NCBI GenBank assembly: GCA_947650365.1
Contig: OX393549.1
Location: forward strand, 33,155,126 to 33,219,125
DNA from: Chamaelirium japonicum
Lineage: Eukaryota; Streptophyta; Magnoliopsida; Liliales; Melanthiaceae
DNA: 64,000 bases
Direction: 5' to 3'
Positions 1-11,356 of the stretch are shown here, in pieces; position 1 is the stretch's first letter; each line of letters starts with the position of its first letter. The notes under the pieces were generated by a model. The model did not search any database. It saw nothing but the letters and a program-made list of their open reading frames with translations, and was not told the origin of the DNA. A program made the position numbers and the translations under genes.

Positions 1-1
1 G

Positions 2-2086
2 TCCCTCCTCGAGGCATCCGCCGCCTTGTCCCCTGCCGCCGGTGTACCCCAGCAGCGAATCGTCCACGCGTACAGCCACGCCATGACGGGGTTCGCCGCG
101 AGGCTCACCAAGAAGGAGCTCGCGGCCTTGTCCAAGATGGACTGGTTCGTCACCTCCTACCCGGACAAAAGGTACACGCTCCACACCACCCACACGCCCG
201 AGTTCTTGGGGCTGCTCCAGCAATCCGGCACGTGGAAACGATCCAACGAAGGCGAGGGTATAATCATCGGCATGATCGACACCGGTATTACCCCCAGCCA
301 CCCATCCTTCAACGACGAGGGGATGCCGCCCCCGCCTTCCAAGTGGAAGGGGAGCTGCGAGCCCCCCGTGGTCTGCAACAACAAGCTAATCGGCGCCAGG
401 TCGTTCATCGCCGGCAAGAGTGTGGTTGACGAGGATGGGCACGGGACCCACACCTCAAGCACCGCCGCGGGCGCGTTCGTGCAGAACGCCTCCGTGCTTG
501 GGAGCGCCCCGGGGCGGGCGAGCGGGATGGCGCCACGCGCGCACCTCGCGATGTACCGGGTGTGCGCCGAGTTTTGCGATAGTGCGGATATCATCGCGGG
601 GGTCGGTGCCGCCATCCGGGACGGGTGCGACGTGATCTCGCTCTCGCTCGGGACCTTGTATTGGTCACCGTTCGACCAGGACCCGGTCGTGCTCGGCACC
701 TTCTCTGCCGCCAAGAGGGGTATTTTCGTCAGCGCCTCAGCCGGGAACGGCGGGCCCGTCCCGAACACGGTTGGCAACGGGGCCCCTTGGGCGATCACGG
801 TGGCGGCGAGCACTATGGACAGGGCAATAGAGGCGACGGTGAGGCTCGGGAACGGCGTCGAGATCGAAGGAGAGTCGCTGTACCAGCCCAAGGACTTCCG
901 TCCCCACATGTTCCCCCTTGTCTACGCGGGCAGCGGCCGTAATCCTGACGCCTCCTACTGCGGCGAGGGTGCATTCGATGGGTTCAACGTCCGGAGAAAG
1001 ATAGTCCTCTGCTACCGCGGCGGCGGCATCTCAAATATCGCAAAGGGTCGCGTCGTGAAGCTCGCGGGCGGGGCCGGCATGATCCTCATGAACCAACAGG
1101 TAGACGGACACAGTATCTTATCCGAGCAGCACGTCCTCCCGGCGTCGCACGTTGCAAACAGCGACGGACTGAAGATCATGGACTACATCGACTCCAAACG
1201 CAAACCGAGGGCCACGATCATCTTCAAGGGAACCGTCACCGGCACGCCTCGAGCTCCGGTGGTCAGTTCCTTCTCCTCCCGGGGGCCTAACGGTGCGAGC
1301 CCCGGCATCCTGAAGCCAGACATCACCGCTCCAGGGGTGAACGTTCTCGCGGCGTGGCCCCCTCAACTTGGTCCAGAGTCCGAGAACCAAAGTACCGGAT
1401 CTTTCTTCAACGTGATATCCGGCACCTCCATGTCTACCCCTCATATCAGCGGCATCGCAGCACTGCTGAAGCATGTGCACCCCGACTGGTCTCCGGCCGC
1501 AATCAAATCCGCGATCATGACGACAGCTTATAACCTTGACAACAAAGGGGACCCAATCTGGGATGAGAAGTTCCTCCCGGTCGGACCCTTCGGGGTGGGC
1601 GCCGGACATGTGGACGGGTCGAGAGCCACCGATCCGGGGCTGATTTACGACACCAACCCAGATGATTACATCCCTTACCTCTGCGGCTTGGGGTTGGCCA
1701 ACCGGAGAGTGTCGGCCATTGCCAACCGGACGGTGGTTTGTTCGACGATGAAGAACATCACCGAAGCGGAGTTGAACTACCCTTCGATCATGGTCAATCT
1801 CGGGGCTCGTGCAGCCAACCTCACCGTGTGGCGGACCGTGACGAACGTCGGGGAGGCGACCTCCACTTACCGGGCAGAAGTGGATGCACCGACCGGAGTG
1901 TCGGTGGTCGTGAAGCCGGATAGGCTGACGTTTATGAAGTTGAACGAGAAGAAGGGTTTCAGTGTGAGCTTCGCAAGCGCCGGTGGTAGCGTTGACTACG
2001 TTCATGGGAATCTCAAATGGGTGTCACCCAATCATATTGTTCGGAGTCCAATCGTCATCGGACTCAACGTGACGTCGTCCTCCTAG
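2..2086 (+). CDS. Subtilisin-like serine protease (SBT/S8 family), 5' end outside the window
   Basis: This is a plant subtilase, a secreted serine endopeptidase that normally matures in the secretory pathway and acts in the cell wall or apoplast. The frame is open from base 2 and there is no credible ATG, so the signal peptide and start of the propeptide lie upstream. Order seen: the end of the I9 propeptide (YSHAMTGFAARLT, about 71-109), then the S8 catalytic domain with Asp in MIDTGI (278-280), His in DGHGTHT (440-442), the oxyanion-hole Asn in SAGNGG (746-748) and Ser in GTSMSTPH (1427-1429). A PA domain sits between Asn and Ser (about 920-1240), and an Fn3-like C-terminal domain follows from about 1770. 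All catalytic residues are present and no frameshift or intron is seen; one-exon genes are common in the SBT1 subfamily. The CDS is much more GC-rich than its surroundings. It ends at TAG 2084-2086. The family call is firm; the substrate is unknown. Confidence 0.96.
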   Translation, partial: SLLEASAALSPAAGVPQQRIVHAYSHAMTGFAARLTKKELAALSKMDWFVTSYPDKRYTLHTTHTPEFLGLLQQSGTWKRSNEGEGIIIGMIDTGITPSHPSFNDEGMPPPPSKWKGSCEPPVVCNNKLIGARSFIAGKSVVDEDGHGTHTSSTAAGAFVQNASVLGSAPGRASGMAPRAHLAMYRVCAEFCDSADIIAGVGAAIRDGCDVISLSLGTLYWSPFDQDPVVLGTFSAAKRGIFVSASAGNGGPVPNTVGNGAPWAITVAASTMDRAIEATVRLGNGVEIEGESLYQPKDFRPHMFPLVYAGSGRNPDASYCGEGAFDGFNVRRKIVLCYRGGGISNIAKGRVVKLAGGAGMILMNQQVDGHSILSEQHVLPASHVANSDGLKIMDYIDSKRKPRATIIFKGTVTGTPRAPVVSSFSSRGPNGASPGILKPDITAPGVNVLAAWPPQLGPESENQSTGSFFNVISGTSMSTPHISGIAALLKHVHPDWSPAAIKSAIMTTAYNLDNKGDPIWDEKFLPVGPFGVGAGHVDGSRATDPGLIYDTNPDDYIPYLCGLGLANRRVSAIANRTVVCSTMKNITEAELNYPSIMVNLGARAANLTVWRTVTNVGEATSTYRAEVDAPTGVSVVVKPDRLTFMKLNEKKGFSVSFASAGGSVDYVHGNLKWVSPNHIVRSPIVIGLNVTSSS

Positions 2087-2415
2087 AGTGACGGATGATG
2101 AATAATGTTCACGCGGTTAATCCTTATTAACACGTGTCTTGAGACCAATGGATTCTTCAGAGCTCATTGAGTCATTATTTTTTGGCAGACTTAGCCTTAA
2201 GTCTTTTGAGAAGATGCAATATTAGCTAAAGGACAGGCAATATCAATGTTTCAATATCGCACTAAGTCCCTCCCAAACATTGCATGCTACAACAAGCTAG
2301 TCCCTCGCTTTTATTTACACCCTCACGTGCTACAGAAAGAGTATTCATTCACTGGTTGACACTATGCATGTAGTGGTTGCTACAGTGATTTCACTATAGC
2401 TGCTACAATGATTTC
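2087..2415. other. 3' flank of the subtilase gene, no gene seen
   Basis: AT-rich sequence after the stop codon, presumably 3' UTR and spacer. No ORF or clear polyadenylation hexamer could be assigned with confidence. From about 2340 it passes into short repeats of the pattern gctacagtgatttcactgta that belong to the repeat unit which follows. Confidence 0.5.
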
Positions 2416-3387
2416 ACTGTAATTACTATAGTAATCGAAATCACTTTAGCTAGAGTATCACTTCGATTTGGTAAGAGTATCAATATAGCGAATTGCCTAT
2501 TGCTACAGTGATATCACCAAAGCAAGAGTATCAAGGATCAATTAGCCGAATGGATACTCTTTCTAAAGACGAATATATGGATACTCTTGCTACAGTGAAA
2601 TCATTGTAACACTACAAACATGCACAGTATCGCCCTGTGAATTGATAGTACTCTTGTTGATGACAAGTGGATACTAGCTATTTCCAGAGACAAATATATA
2701 CTCTTGCTACAGTACGTGTTTTCACTGTAGTAGTACAGTGAAATCATTATAGCAATCGCTACATGTATTGTGTTAATCCCCGAATGGATACTCGTGCCAA
2801 AGACGAATGGATAATCATATTGGAAGCGAATGGATCCTCTTTCTGGAAGGGCAATTTTATAATTTAACAGGGTACAAAAAGTCAAAATTTTCGGTTAAAG
2901 ACTTGCTGTACAAACATGTCCTTCGTGATGGAGTTTAGTTAATATCCTAACAATTTGCACTACAACAAAAATACCTTTACTTGACGCTTTGATTTTAGCC
3001 TTTCTTGACGGTTTTAAGTAAACCGTCAAGAAAGATGGTTTTGTTGACGGTCCAAATATAAAGCCCAAGAAGGAACCAGATGAGTTGACGGTTTCGTAAT
3101 AAACCGTCAAGAAAGAAGTTTATTACTTGACGCTTATTAAAAAAGCTCAAGTAATCTTAATATTTCTTGACAGTATATATAAAACCCTCAAGAAAGGTTC
3201 ATGGTTTCTTGACATTTTTAAATAAACTATCATCTAATTCTCAAAGTTAGCTTGGAGATAACAAAACCGTCAATAAAGGTGTTATTACTTGACATTTATT
3301 ACAGAATCGTCGATAAAGTCCAACCATCAGTAAAAAAAAGGTTTTGGGGTTCGGGTAGGGGTGTCAACGGGTCGGGTCGGGTTTGGG

Positions 3388-3810
3388 TAGGGGTGTCAAT
3401 GGGTTGGGTCAGGTCGGGTTCGTCTCGTGTCTAGTTTTGGGTTGTGTCCAAAACCCCTAGACCCAGACCCGACCCGTTTAACTAATCATGTCTAGATCCT
3501 AAACCCATACCCGACTTGTTTATAAACGGGTAGACCTGATAAGACCCGTTAGACCCATTTACCACATGGGTCTATTCAGTTGATCCGATCCGACCCAATC
3601 TGACTCGACCCGATAGACCCGCTGGTACTATATAATACAGTATCGGATTGTGGGTAGACCCGACTCGACACGACCCGTTGAATTTTAAACGAGTCTTATT
3701 GGGTCTATCGTGCCCAGACCCTAAACCTGGACCCGACTCGTTTAACCCTGATCCAGACCTGCTAACTTCGTGTCGGGTCTGCCGTGTCGGGTCCAAAATT
3801 GCCAGCCTTA
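3388..3810. mobile_element. GGGTCGGG-rich hAT-like non-autonomous element, 423 bp
   Basis: It starts TAGGGGTGTCAAT and ends ATTGCCAGCCTTA, imperfect inverted termini of the hAT kind. It is flanked by 8-bp near-duplications GGTTTGGG (3380-3387) and GGTTCGGG (3811-3818). The body is repeats of acccgaccc and its complement. It sits inside an older relative that begins at 3356 with the same terminus and resumes after 3811, so the insertion is nested within its own family. Confidence 0.75.
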
Positions 3811-4028
3811 GGTTCGGGTCGCCTTTTTTCTTGGGTGCCTATATTCTCCTATATTCCTTGCTCCCATGTGTGGGATCGGGATTCAACGGTCCGGATCATT
3901 TTCAACTAGGTTGAGTACCGATGCAGTGGTATCGGTTGAAAATTAAAGTTTTCAATCTACACTGCTTAAGCCTGATCCAACGCATGGAAACAAGGATTAA
4001 AAAGTTCATTTCACAACTACCACCCACA

Positions 4029-4486
4029 TAGGGGTGGCAATCCTTGACCAGACCCGCCAACCCGACCCGAAGTTAGCTGGTTTGGGTTTGGCCTAAACAG
4101 GTTCGGGTCATAAACGGGTCGACCCGATTGACCCGTTTATTTAATGGGTCGGGTTCGGGTTTGTACTTATAATCCAATTGACCCGACTTGACCCGTTTAC
4201 CAAATGGGTCATGTCAACCCGACTAGACCCGACCAGAGCCAACCTGACCCAATCCGCCTTGTCTTGACCCAACCAGGCAAGTTTACATGGGTTTTGTTGA
4301 GCCAACCCGACCTGACCCGTTTAGTAAACAGGCTAAATAGGTCGGGTCGGGGCAAACCGTTTTTTAGACGGGTCGGGTTTGGGTTTAACTTTTGACCCGT
4401 TTATTAAACGGGTCGGGTTCGGATAGGTGTTTTGCCCTTATACCTATGTCTCAACCTGACCCGAACCCGACCCATTGCCACCCCTA
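4029..4486. mobile_element. GGGTCGGG-rich hAT-like non-autonomous element, 458 bp
   Basis: The inverted termini TAGGGGTGGCAAT and ATTGCCACCCCTA match perfectly over 13 bp. The body is made of gggtcgggt/acccgaccc repeats. The flanking 8-mers (cacccaca, cacggcta) agree at only 4 positions, so a target duplication is not supported. It lies inside CACTA-1. Confidence 0.7.
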
Positions 4487-7400
4487 CACGGCTACACCCA
4501 CCCAGCTGCCACATCTCCCCCACCAGAACTCAATTAGTTACAACTGATAGCAGATAGAGCTGTGCCCCCCCTCGATCCGCACCAAAACCTCAACCCACCA
4601 CTACCTTTTAACCGGCCATCAGATCTGAGAGACCTGATCATCAGATCGACCCCGCCGGCCCTTATCCCCAATCCCTCCTCCCTCTCGATCGATCTCTATC
4701 CCTTGAACCCCCGTTCCCTCCTCAATCCCGAAATCCCCTCACCGTTCCCCTCTCGATCTCACATCTCTCTCTCTCATCCTCTTTGGTGGACCGAGGGCAG
4801 CTCGCCAGAGCTCGAGAGAAGCCGCCAGTGCTGGAATTGGGGGAGGAGGAGCTGCCGTTGGCGAGGAGAAACTCGACCAGGTGAGTTACTCCCCTTTCCT
4901 CCCTCCTTTTCTTTTCTTTTTGGGTTTTGCCGAGGCCATATATTAGTTGCATTTTCACCATTTGTAACACCGGGTCTAATGGCCTGAGAATAAGTCTGGA
5001 CCATTGTAAATAAAGATTTCTGAGTTTTATGCTCTGTGATCTTTGCCCCTTCAAAGTGTTATGGTTTGAATTTCAAGCCAATAAACCATCGTACTCGAAT
5101 TTTGTTAGTATAACTTCTGCTTGTACCCTGTCAACTATATGTCACTAATTATTTTACCTTAGTAAACCATTAGATGTGGCAAATGAAGGATGTTTAGTTA
5201 TTTGTAATGTTAAAAACATAAAATGTGTATTCTGTGCTGATATTAATTTTGCTTCTCAATTATGCCTTGTTCTTTTTTGTAAATATCAAATCAAAGATGG
5301 CTGTTGCTAACTGAGATTTAATTTCTATTTTCCTTATTATTGCACACGGCGGAGATGCACGGAATGGGCCCCTGAAAATATTTTAAGTTCTGACCCGGCA
5401 TTAGAAAGAAATGAACCGAAGAATGTAGTCAGTGAATAAAATATTAAGAGCATTTTACTGGAGCAAATTGTGGAAGGAATACAGAAGGAAGATATTGATC
5501 CAGATAGGGTTGAGGTTTGTCAAATTCTATGAATTAATTTTGTTCATGAATATTTGTATGTCTTTTGTCATGTACTTCATATCACAAATGGACACTTGTA
5601 TCTTTTCGATCTATACTCTTATGGCAAGATTATTCAATGTATCAGTTAATTAATAATTTAGTATTGGCTTGTTAAGTGCATCATATCCTGAAGTTCTTAA
5701 TTAGAAAACGCTGTCAAAATGTTCACCACTTAAGATTTTTGATAGACCTTCTAAAATTGTTGTCGTTTGCATTCTTTTGGATAGCTACTCGTTTATTAGA
5801 CATAAAACCAAGTATCAATAATTAGCATAATATTTTTTGAAATAATCATCAAAAAGCCAAATGTTCAACGTGACTATGGGCATGTGCTTTTCATTTCACC
5901 AATGGCCATCAACAAACTAGGATACTTAAGTCTATCCTTGGATTGAGCATCTCAAAGATTAGGTTTAGTGACGGAGTGAAAGTTATAGTTTGTCACACAA
6001 ATAACAAAGAAGTGCAAGAATGTTGCCAAAGTTCTACATGTGCTGTTTAATTTAGATGTACCCTTGATTTGGTCAGGTGTTGGTGAGCATCTCAAAGGTT
6101 GGGTTTTAGCAAGTAAAGAGACAAAAGTTTTAGTTTGTTACACAAATAACATACAAGTGCAAGAATGTTGCTAAGGTTCTACTTGTGCTGTTTAATTTAG
6201 ATGTACCTTTGATTTGGTCAGGTGCATCTCATGATATATTGGTGATCTCATGTTTTGTGTGATGTTCCATTCTAATGGCATTTATCTTGTACTTGGATAA
6301 TATTTAGATAGTAATGACACACTTAAAATGGGCGAGAACATGGTTTATCATTTGACCATCGTAAGCACATCTAGTAAGATCTAATCTCATTTCAAACCGC
6401 AATTCGCCCTAAGCCTTCACCTCTTCCATTTTATTAATGCACGAATGATAGAATTGGTTTTTGATATCGAGTGATTACTCTTTTCATGATCACCATTTAA
6501 AACTTTTATAAGAATACTTGAGTAATTCCACTATCTTCAAGGCTCCAAATGATTACCATTTAAAACTTCCATAGACATACTTGAGTAATTCCAATATCTT
6601 CAAGGCTCAAAGCAAATGCTTGGAAACAAAGTAACCTCATAAATATTAGTTGCATAGGCCATAGGTGGGAAAAAACATTATTTGCTTGGTGGCCTATTGT
6701 TTATTAAATGGCTTTACCAGTAATAATCTTTTTGATTGAAACATTATAATCTTTAGCAATTGTATGACAATAAAAAGCCCAACTCTTCCACAACCAAACC
6801 ATGTTTCCATATATGGATGTCAACCCTAGCTATCTTTGTTTTTTTCTTGAGAAGTTAGGCCAGGGCTACTGTTGCCCTCTCCCTTGCGGTTGTCCACGAC
6901 CGTCGGCCATGTGGTCGGTGGCCGGGCAGTCGGCGGGGCCCAACGAGCGCTCTACCAACACACGGGGTAGACGACAAGTTTTATAGTATCTTGATTCCCA
7001 ATACTATCAAGTATTGGACTTTGATGTTTTTATTTCAGCCATGATGGTGGGTCACCTCATGAAATATTGTTCTTTAGGTCTTGTCCTTGGTATATCTTTC
7101 AATGAGCTGAATTTTTATAGCAATGCTAGGCCGCTTTATTTATATTCAAGAACATTTTATTTTTCATTCTTGATGAGTTAAATATTGGAACCAGCATTGA
7201 TTTTCTATATTTAGTGCAGTTTATTTTGATTGTAATTGGATCGGTTGCAATTTATTGGACATATGGTTTCAAACATATCTGCTGAAATACCCAAAAATTA
7301 TGGGTCCTTCTGGAACAGCTGTACAACAAGTGGAATAACCGATGAATTTTGGTTGGGTACATTTTGTATCGGTGGGTTCTTAAACTGATATATTTCATGG

Positions 7401-7953
7401 AATTTCATACTTCATATCGAGTTTTTTCTCTAGATCTGTGACTAAACCAAGACTTACTTTATTTGCAGGTTGCAACTCAACTCTCATAGCTGTCTACGCG
7501 AACTAGGGTTTTGCACGAATCAAAGGTGTCAGGTGGGGTTGGACTGGGGTGATCTGGCTTTACTGTATAGTTTTCTTCTTCCCTCCTGACTTGTTCAAGT
7601 TTGTCATTCATTACATTTTAAGCGGAAAGGCTTGGGATAACCTACTAGAGAATAAGGTGAACATGACCCTATTCTTCTACTGCTTAGTTTTGAATAGGTT
7701 CTTGATCAACACGAACTTTTTACTATGATCTCTTGATCTGATCGCTTGTTGCTGATACGTGCAGACCGCCTTCACAACCAAAAAGGAATTCAATCGGTAG
7801 AGAAGAAAGGGAAGCCCAATGGGTTATGACGCAGAGACACTGCACGGGCTACAACCCCCTGCGACTGGAAACATATTCTCCGACAAGACCAGCTACAGAG
7901 AGCTTTCGGAGATTGGTGAGCAGGCCAAAAGGCGAGCGGAGTTCGTGTTATAG
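4487..7953 (+). other. Gene-like segment inside CACTA-1, possible captured host-gene fragment
   Basis: The stretch 4560-4880 is C/T-rich like a plant 5' UTR, and ends at a good splice-donor context (cgaccag|gtgagttac, near 4879). A long AT-rich, intron-like stretch follows. Acceptor-like sequences occur at 7469 (tttgcag) and 7764 (gtgcag). After the last one a short ORF runs from ATG 7819 to TAG 7951-7953, 44 codons, ending [11 protein letters not shown]. An in-frame TAG at 7798-7800 separates it from the putative exon start. CACTA elements often carry host-gene pieces, which is why I consider capture. No protein family is recognised, and an element-derived transcript or chance are alternatives. 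Confidence 0.35.
5945..6225. repeat. Tandem duplication of about 140 bp inside CACTA-1
   Basis: Unit 5945-6083 and unit 6084-6225 both start gagcatctcaaag and end gatttggtcaggtg, with a few substitutions. A second, shorter tandem pair of about 67 bp lies at about 6481-6612 (ccatttaaaact...cttgagtaattcca twice). Neither is coding. Confidence 0.8.
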
Positions 7954-9164
7954 CTAGGTAGTAGTTAGGAGTGGTTTGCATGTATGAAACATTGGTCTCT
8001 TTGTTGAATTGACCAGTTGTTCTATGTAGTAGTTTTGATTGTATGAAACTCTTTTTTATGAAGTATATTTGCCCAGACCTTGAAGATGTTGTACATGCAT
8101 GCATATGCGTGTATCAAGAAACAATGCATCAATTACTAAGGAATATAAGCGGATATTATTTTTAAGAAAATTGTCAGCTATTACAAAAACTGTCAACAAT
8201 GATCACTTATAATTGACAGTATTCTATAATACCATCAAACTTTTTTCACAATACTTGACAGTTTCGTTGAGAATCGTCAAATTTATTTATCTTTTGGCTA
8301 TAAAACTATATGAAGCCATATATTAAGAAAGTGAGAGTATAGTTGATGGTTTTTTATGTAACCGTCAAGTATTTCAGTATTACTTGACGGTTTAGTAAAA
8401 GAAAACTTGATTGTTTTGAAACACTGTCAATTATAATTCTTATACTTGACAGTTTTATGGAGAACCTCTAGATTTTTTTCCTATAAAAAAAACAAAAAAT
8501 CGTCAAGAAACAATGAATAGTTGTCAGTTTTGACACCGTCAACTATTCCTAACTTTTCTTGACACTGGCATAGTTGACGGAATTTGGTCTTAAAAAAAAC
8601 GTCAAGTAATAGGTTTCTTAACAGTTAAAAACCGTCAGAAAATGTCTTTTTTGTTGTAGTGTTGTATCATTTAGTATAAATAAAGACCTATGGAGGGATT
8701 TAGGACTAATAAACCCATTTTTTAAATCTTCTCATGATAGCTTGATAATCTTTAATGATCTGATGAAGAGTCGAAGGCTTCTAAATCTTTTCAATTGTCC
8801 TAGTGTCCGAGATCCGCACCATTCCCTTCCCGTAGGCCCCTCACTTTTGCTATAGGTACCAACAACATGCCGATGAGGTAGCCGACTGCGAGTAGTATGG
8901 TGCCACGAGCATTCCTGGCCACGAAGTCTGTACCCGCTCCTCCATTGCTTCTGCTAGCTCTTCCTAGTTAGGTGATTCCCAGGTATTTAACAATTCTTGG
9001 CCCCAACAACAATCTAAGCAGAGGAGCTTCTACCATTGATGTGTCATACATGTATAGGACCATGTTCCACTATTGGTGATTGAAAATCATGTAGAATAAA
9101 AATTCTTACTGAATTTATTCATGCGGGGCCCACCATATATATTAAAGGATGGGTTCACATAGAA

Positions 9165-9168
<4 letters not shown>

Positions 9169-9239
<71 letters not shown>

Positions 9240-9256
9240 GCGCGCGCGCGCGCGCG
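9169..9256. repeat. Compound microsatellite (TA)n(TG)n(CG)n
   Basis: A pure TA run to 9209, a TG run to about 9234, a short interruption, then a CG run at 9241-9256. Alternating purine-pyrimidine throughout makes it a candidate for Z-DNA. Copy 2 of the host repeat has no such tract at the equivalent place (about 15565-15590), so it expanded in this copy. Confidence 0.95.
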
Positions 9257-9315
9257 ATGTTACAAGATAGACCAAGGATCGAAACTCGAACTCAGAAAGA
9301 GAAATTCCCTCGTTT

Positions 9316-9853
9316 CACTACAACAAAAAAAATTTTTACCGATGAAAATATATCGTTTGAAAAAATATATTTTCGTCGGTAAACCTTTATTGCGACGGAC
9401 TTAATTTTTATCGTTGGCCGTCAAAAAAGCTGACGTCAAAAAAGAAAACAGCGACGATTTATTATTTCCATCGATAATAAATATTAATACCGACGAATAT
9501 TTAGTAATCGTCGATAATTTTTATTTATTTAACAAAAATTATATAGTTTATTACCAATGGTATATCAGAGTTCGTCGGTAAATCTAAATATATTACCGAT
9601 GAAAAATATTATTCCCGTCGGGTATACTTATTTAAAACTATTAAATAAAATTAGTTTTACCGACGAAATTACTATCTAGTGTTGGTAATATATTTATCTT
9701 TCCCGGCGAGAATAATTATTATTGTCGATAAAGATAAATATATTATCGACGAATATTTAATATAGTAGGTTAATACTATTTAAAATCTATTGAATAAAAT
9801 TATTTTTATCGACAAAAATAATAGCGTCTGTTGGTAATAAAATTTTTAATAGG
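9316..9853. mobile_element. CACTA-2, short non-autonomous CACTA remnant
   Basis: It begins CACTACAACAAAAAAAA at 9316 and is filled with subterminal-type repeats of attaccgacga and tcgtcggtaat in both orientations. The right end, about 9830-9853, still shows the inner part of an inverse terminus (ggtaataaaattttt) but lacks GTTGTAGTG, so it is decayed or cut. The same insertion lies in copy 2 at 15646, so it predates the duplication. Confidence 0.75.
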
Positions 9854-10033
9854 CAAGTACGCAGAAGGTTCACCACTAAAGCAAGAGGCTAGGAGGCCCG
9901 TTACTAATCGTGAGTAAATATGTCGTGGAATTTATTAAAACTCTATACGTACCAATGCATGTTTCATATGATTTACCAATTGATCGACCTATTGTATTGT
10001 TGGAGACAAATTCAATTGATGGGTACTTATATA

Positions 10034-10361
10034 TAGGGATGGCATCGGTGCGGTTTAAAACCTAAAACCGTGGTAAACTAGTTGCACTGCATATTGCGGT
10101 TTTGGTTTGCCAAAATATAAAACCATCACGGTGCGGTGCGGTTTCAGTTTCGGTGTTGCAGTGTGGTTTTGGTTTTGACCAAAATCGCATAAAACCGCAC
10201 CGTGTGGGCCAATCTAGTGATAAACCGTGGTGCACCGCGTGGTGCAATTTTGGTTTTACATAATGGTCCACCGTCGCGGTGCGGTGCGGTTTCGGTGACG
10301 GTTCGGTGTATATTGCAGTGCGATTTCTGTTTTGTCTAAAACCGCACCGTTGCCATCTCTA
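10034..10361. mobile_element. hAT-type MITE, 328 bp, perfect 8-bp target duplication
   Basis: The termini are TAGGGATGGCA and TGCCATCTCTA. The element is flanked by identical octamers CTTATATA at 10026-10033 and 10362-10369. The body is repeats of ggtgcggtttt and its complement, which could fold back on itself. No ORF belongs to it. A truncated copy of the same insertion is at 16537. Confidence 0.9.
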
Positions 10362-11356
10362 CTTATATATTACCTGATTTGCAATATTGGAGGTTAAAAG
10401 TTATTTTCAGAATAATACTTAGACAAGTTTCTCCAATACAATTTTTATTTTTTGAAAATATTTGCTATGGTACTTTTGTTTTCAGATTAATTATTGAGAT
10501 GTATAATTAGGTTGCATTTATATGCATGCATGGTCGCCGTCAGAGTGTTAGGATGTAATAATCGAAATAAAAAAAAATTAAATAGAAATTAAGGTTCAGT
10601 AAATCATGTAGGCTCTTCACCATTGGCTATTTCTGTTAGCCCAAGGACCTGTCTTTTTCGGTTAACCCGAAACTATCCTTTGCCCGCTGCTCTCTTCTCC
10701 TGTCTCTCTCTCAACTCAACCACGTACCCCAGGTGGGGATCCGGATGGGGCATCGCATCCCACACCAATGGTGCCTGCTGTCGGGCCAGGGTGCATGTGA
10801 TGCATCGGTCGGCGGTGGCTACCGTCGGGGTGGGTTGTGACGGCAGTGAGCAGTGGAGGTAGGCAGATCTGGCCAGATTCGCTATTCATTGGTTCGGTGG
10901 TATTGTAAAAAAAAATTAAAACACAGTAAAAGATATTATTGTCCATAGGTTTTTAGAGTCTTTAGCTTAATCGATCTCTTTGTGACGGACGGCTCACTAA
11001 GTCCCACAAATATTAAAGGGTTAATTTGTGAGAGGTCCCTGAAAACATATCCATCACATGAACATGACCCGCTGAAGTTTCTTTTAGCCTAAGGTCCCTG
11101 CCTTTTTTAATAATTAAACCTAAATTTACCCTTTCCCGTTCTATTCTCCCATCTCGATCTCTCTTGATGCGACCACCGCTAGTGCAAAGGGAAGAGGTGG
11201 GGCTCCGGCTTGTGAATCGCACTCGACCCCATGTTAGGTGAGCAGGGAGGAGGTCGGTGGGGCTCCGGCCGATGTATCGCATCGCACCCCGACGGTAGCC
11301 ACCGCCGACTAATGCATCGCACCCCAGTCCAACGACAACCATCACCGGTGAGAAGG
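10362..11356. other. End of repeat copy 1, with inverted GC-rich blocks
   Basis: AT-rich to about 10600. Then GC-rich blocks at 10730-10860 and 11150-11350 share gtcggcggtggctaccgtcg-type sequence in inverse orientation, while the CT-rich stretches before them (10630-10720 and 11080-11160) are direct repeats. The second GC block matches 16815-16900 in copy 2, which has lost everything between. No coding function is recognised. Confidence 0.6.

Larger units (their letters stand above)
2958..8661. mobile_element. CACTA (En/Spm-type) DNA transposon, non-autonomous, 5704 bp
   Basis: The ends are CACTACAACAAAAA at 2958 and its inverse, ending GTTGTAGTG at 8661. A 3-bp target duplication TTG flanks it (2955-2957 and 8662-8664), as expected for CACTA elements. 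Copy 2 of the host repeat reads aacaatttgtatcc at the equivalent place (15039-15052), which is the empty site. Subterminal regions (2985-3330 and 8160-8640) hold many direct and inverted copies of a motif near TTGACGGTTT, as CACTA ends do for transposase binding. No transposase ORF is recognisable, so it must have moved using a partner's enzyme. The inside holds two hAT-like insertions, tandem duplications and a gene-like segment, described separately. Confidence 0.93.
2416..11356 (+). repeat. Repeat unit, copy 1, split by CACTA-1
   Basis: Segments 2416-2957 and 8665-10300 align by eye, in order, with 14506-15052 and 15053-16800, and part of it matches 23575-26340. Shared landmarks are the tract around gcgaattgcctattgctaca, the block at 8680-9160 (ctgtacccgctcctccattg), a CACTA remnant and a hAT MITE. 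Short coding-like stretches occur on both strands, but they carry stops and I recognise no family. It is probably an old duplicated intergenic segment. The unit ends at 11356, where a Copia LTR begins. Confidence 0.75.

Noticed and set aside
157..2005. Long open frames on the minus strand (909-157, 2005-1118) within the subtilase gene
   Set aside because: They are shadows of a GC-rich coding region; the plus frame has all protease motifs.
3252..4395. Short ORFs in the GGGTCGGG zones, rich in DPTRP and GSGRV
   Set aside because: They are translations of a simple repeat in hAT-like elements, and appear wherever those repeats occur.
4021..4494. 8-bp target duplication around the element at 4029-4486
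   Set aside because: The flanking octamers agree at only four positions.
4562..4987. 141-codon plus frame and 110-codon minus frame
   Set aside because: Low-complexity CT-rich leader-like DNA; no domain, and both strands are open.
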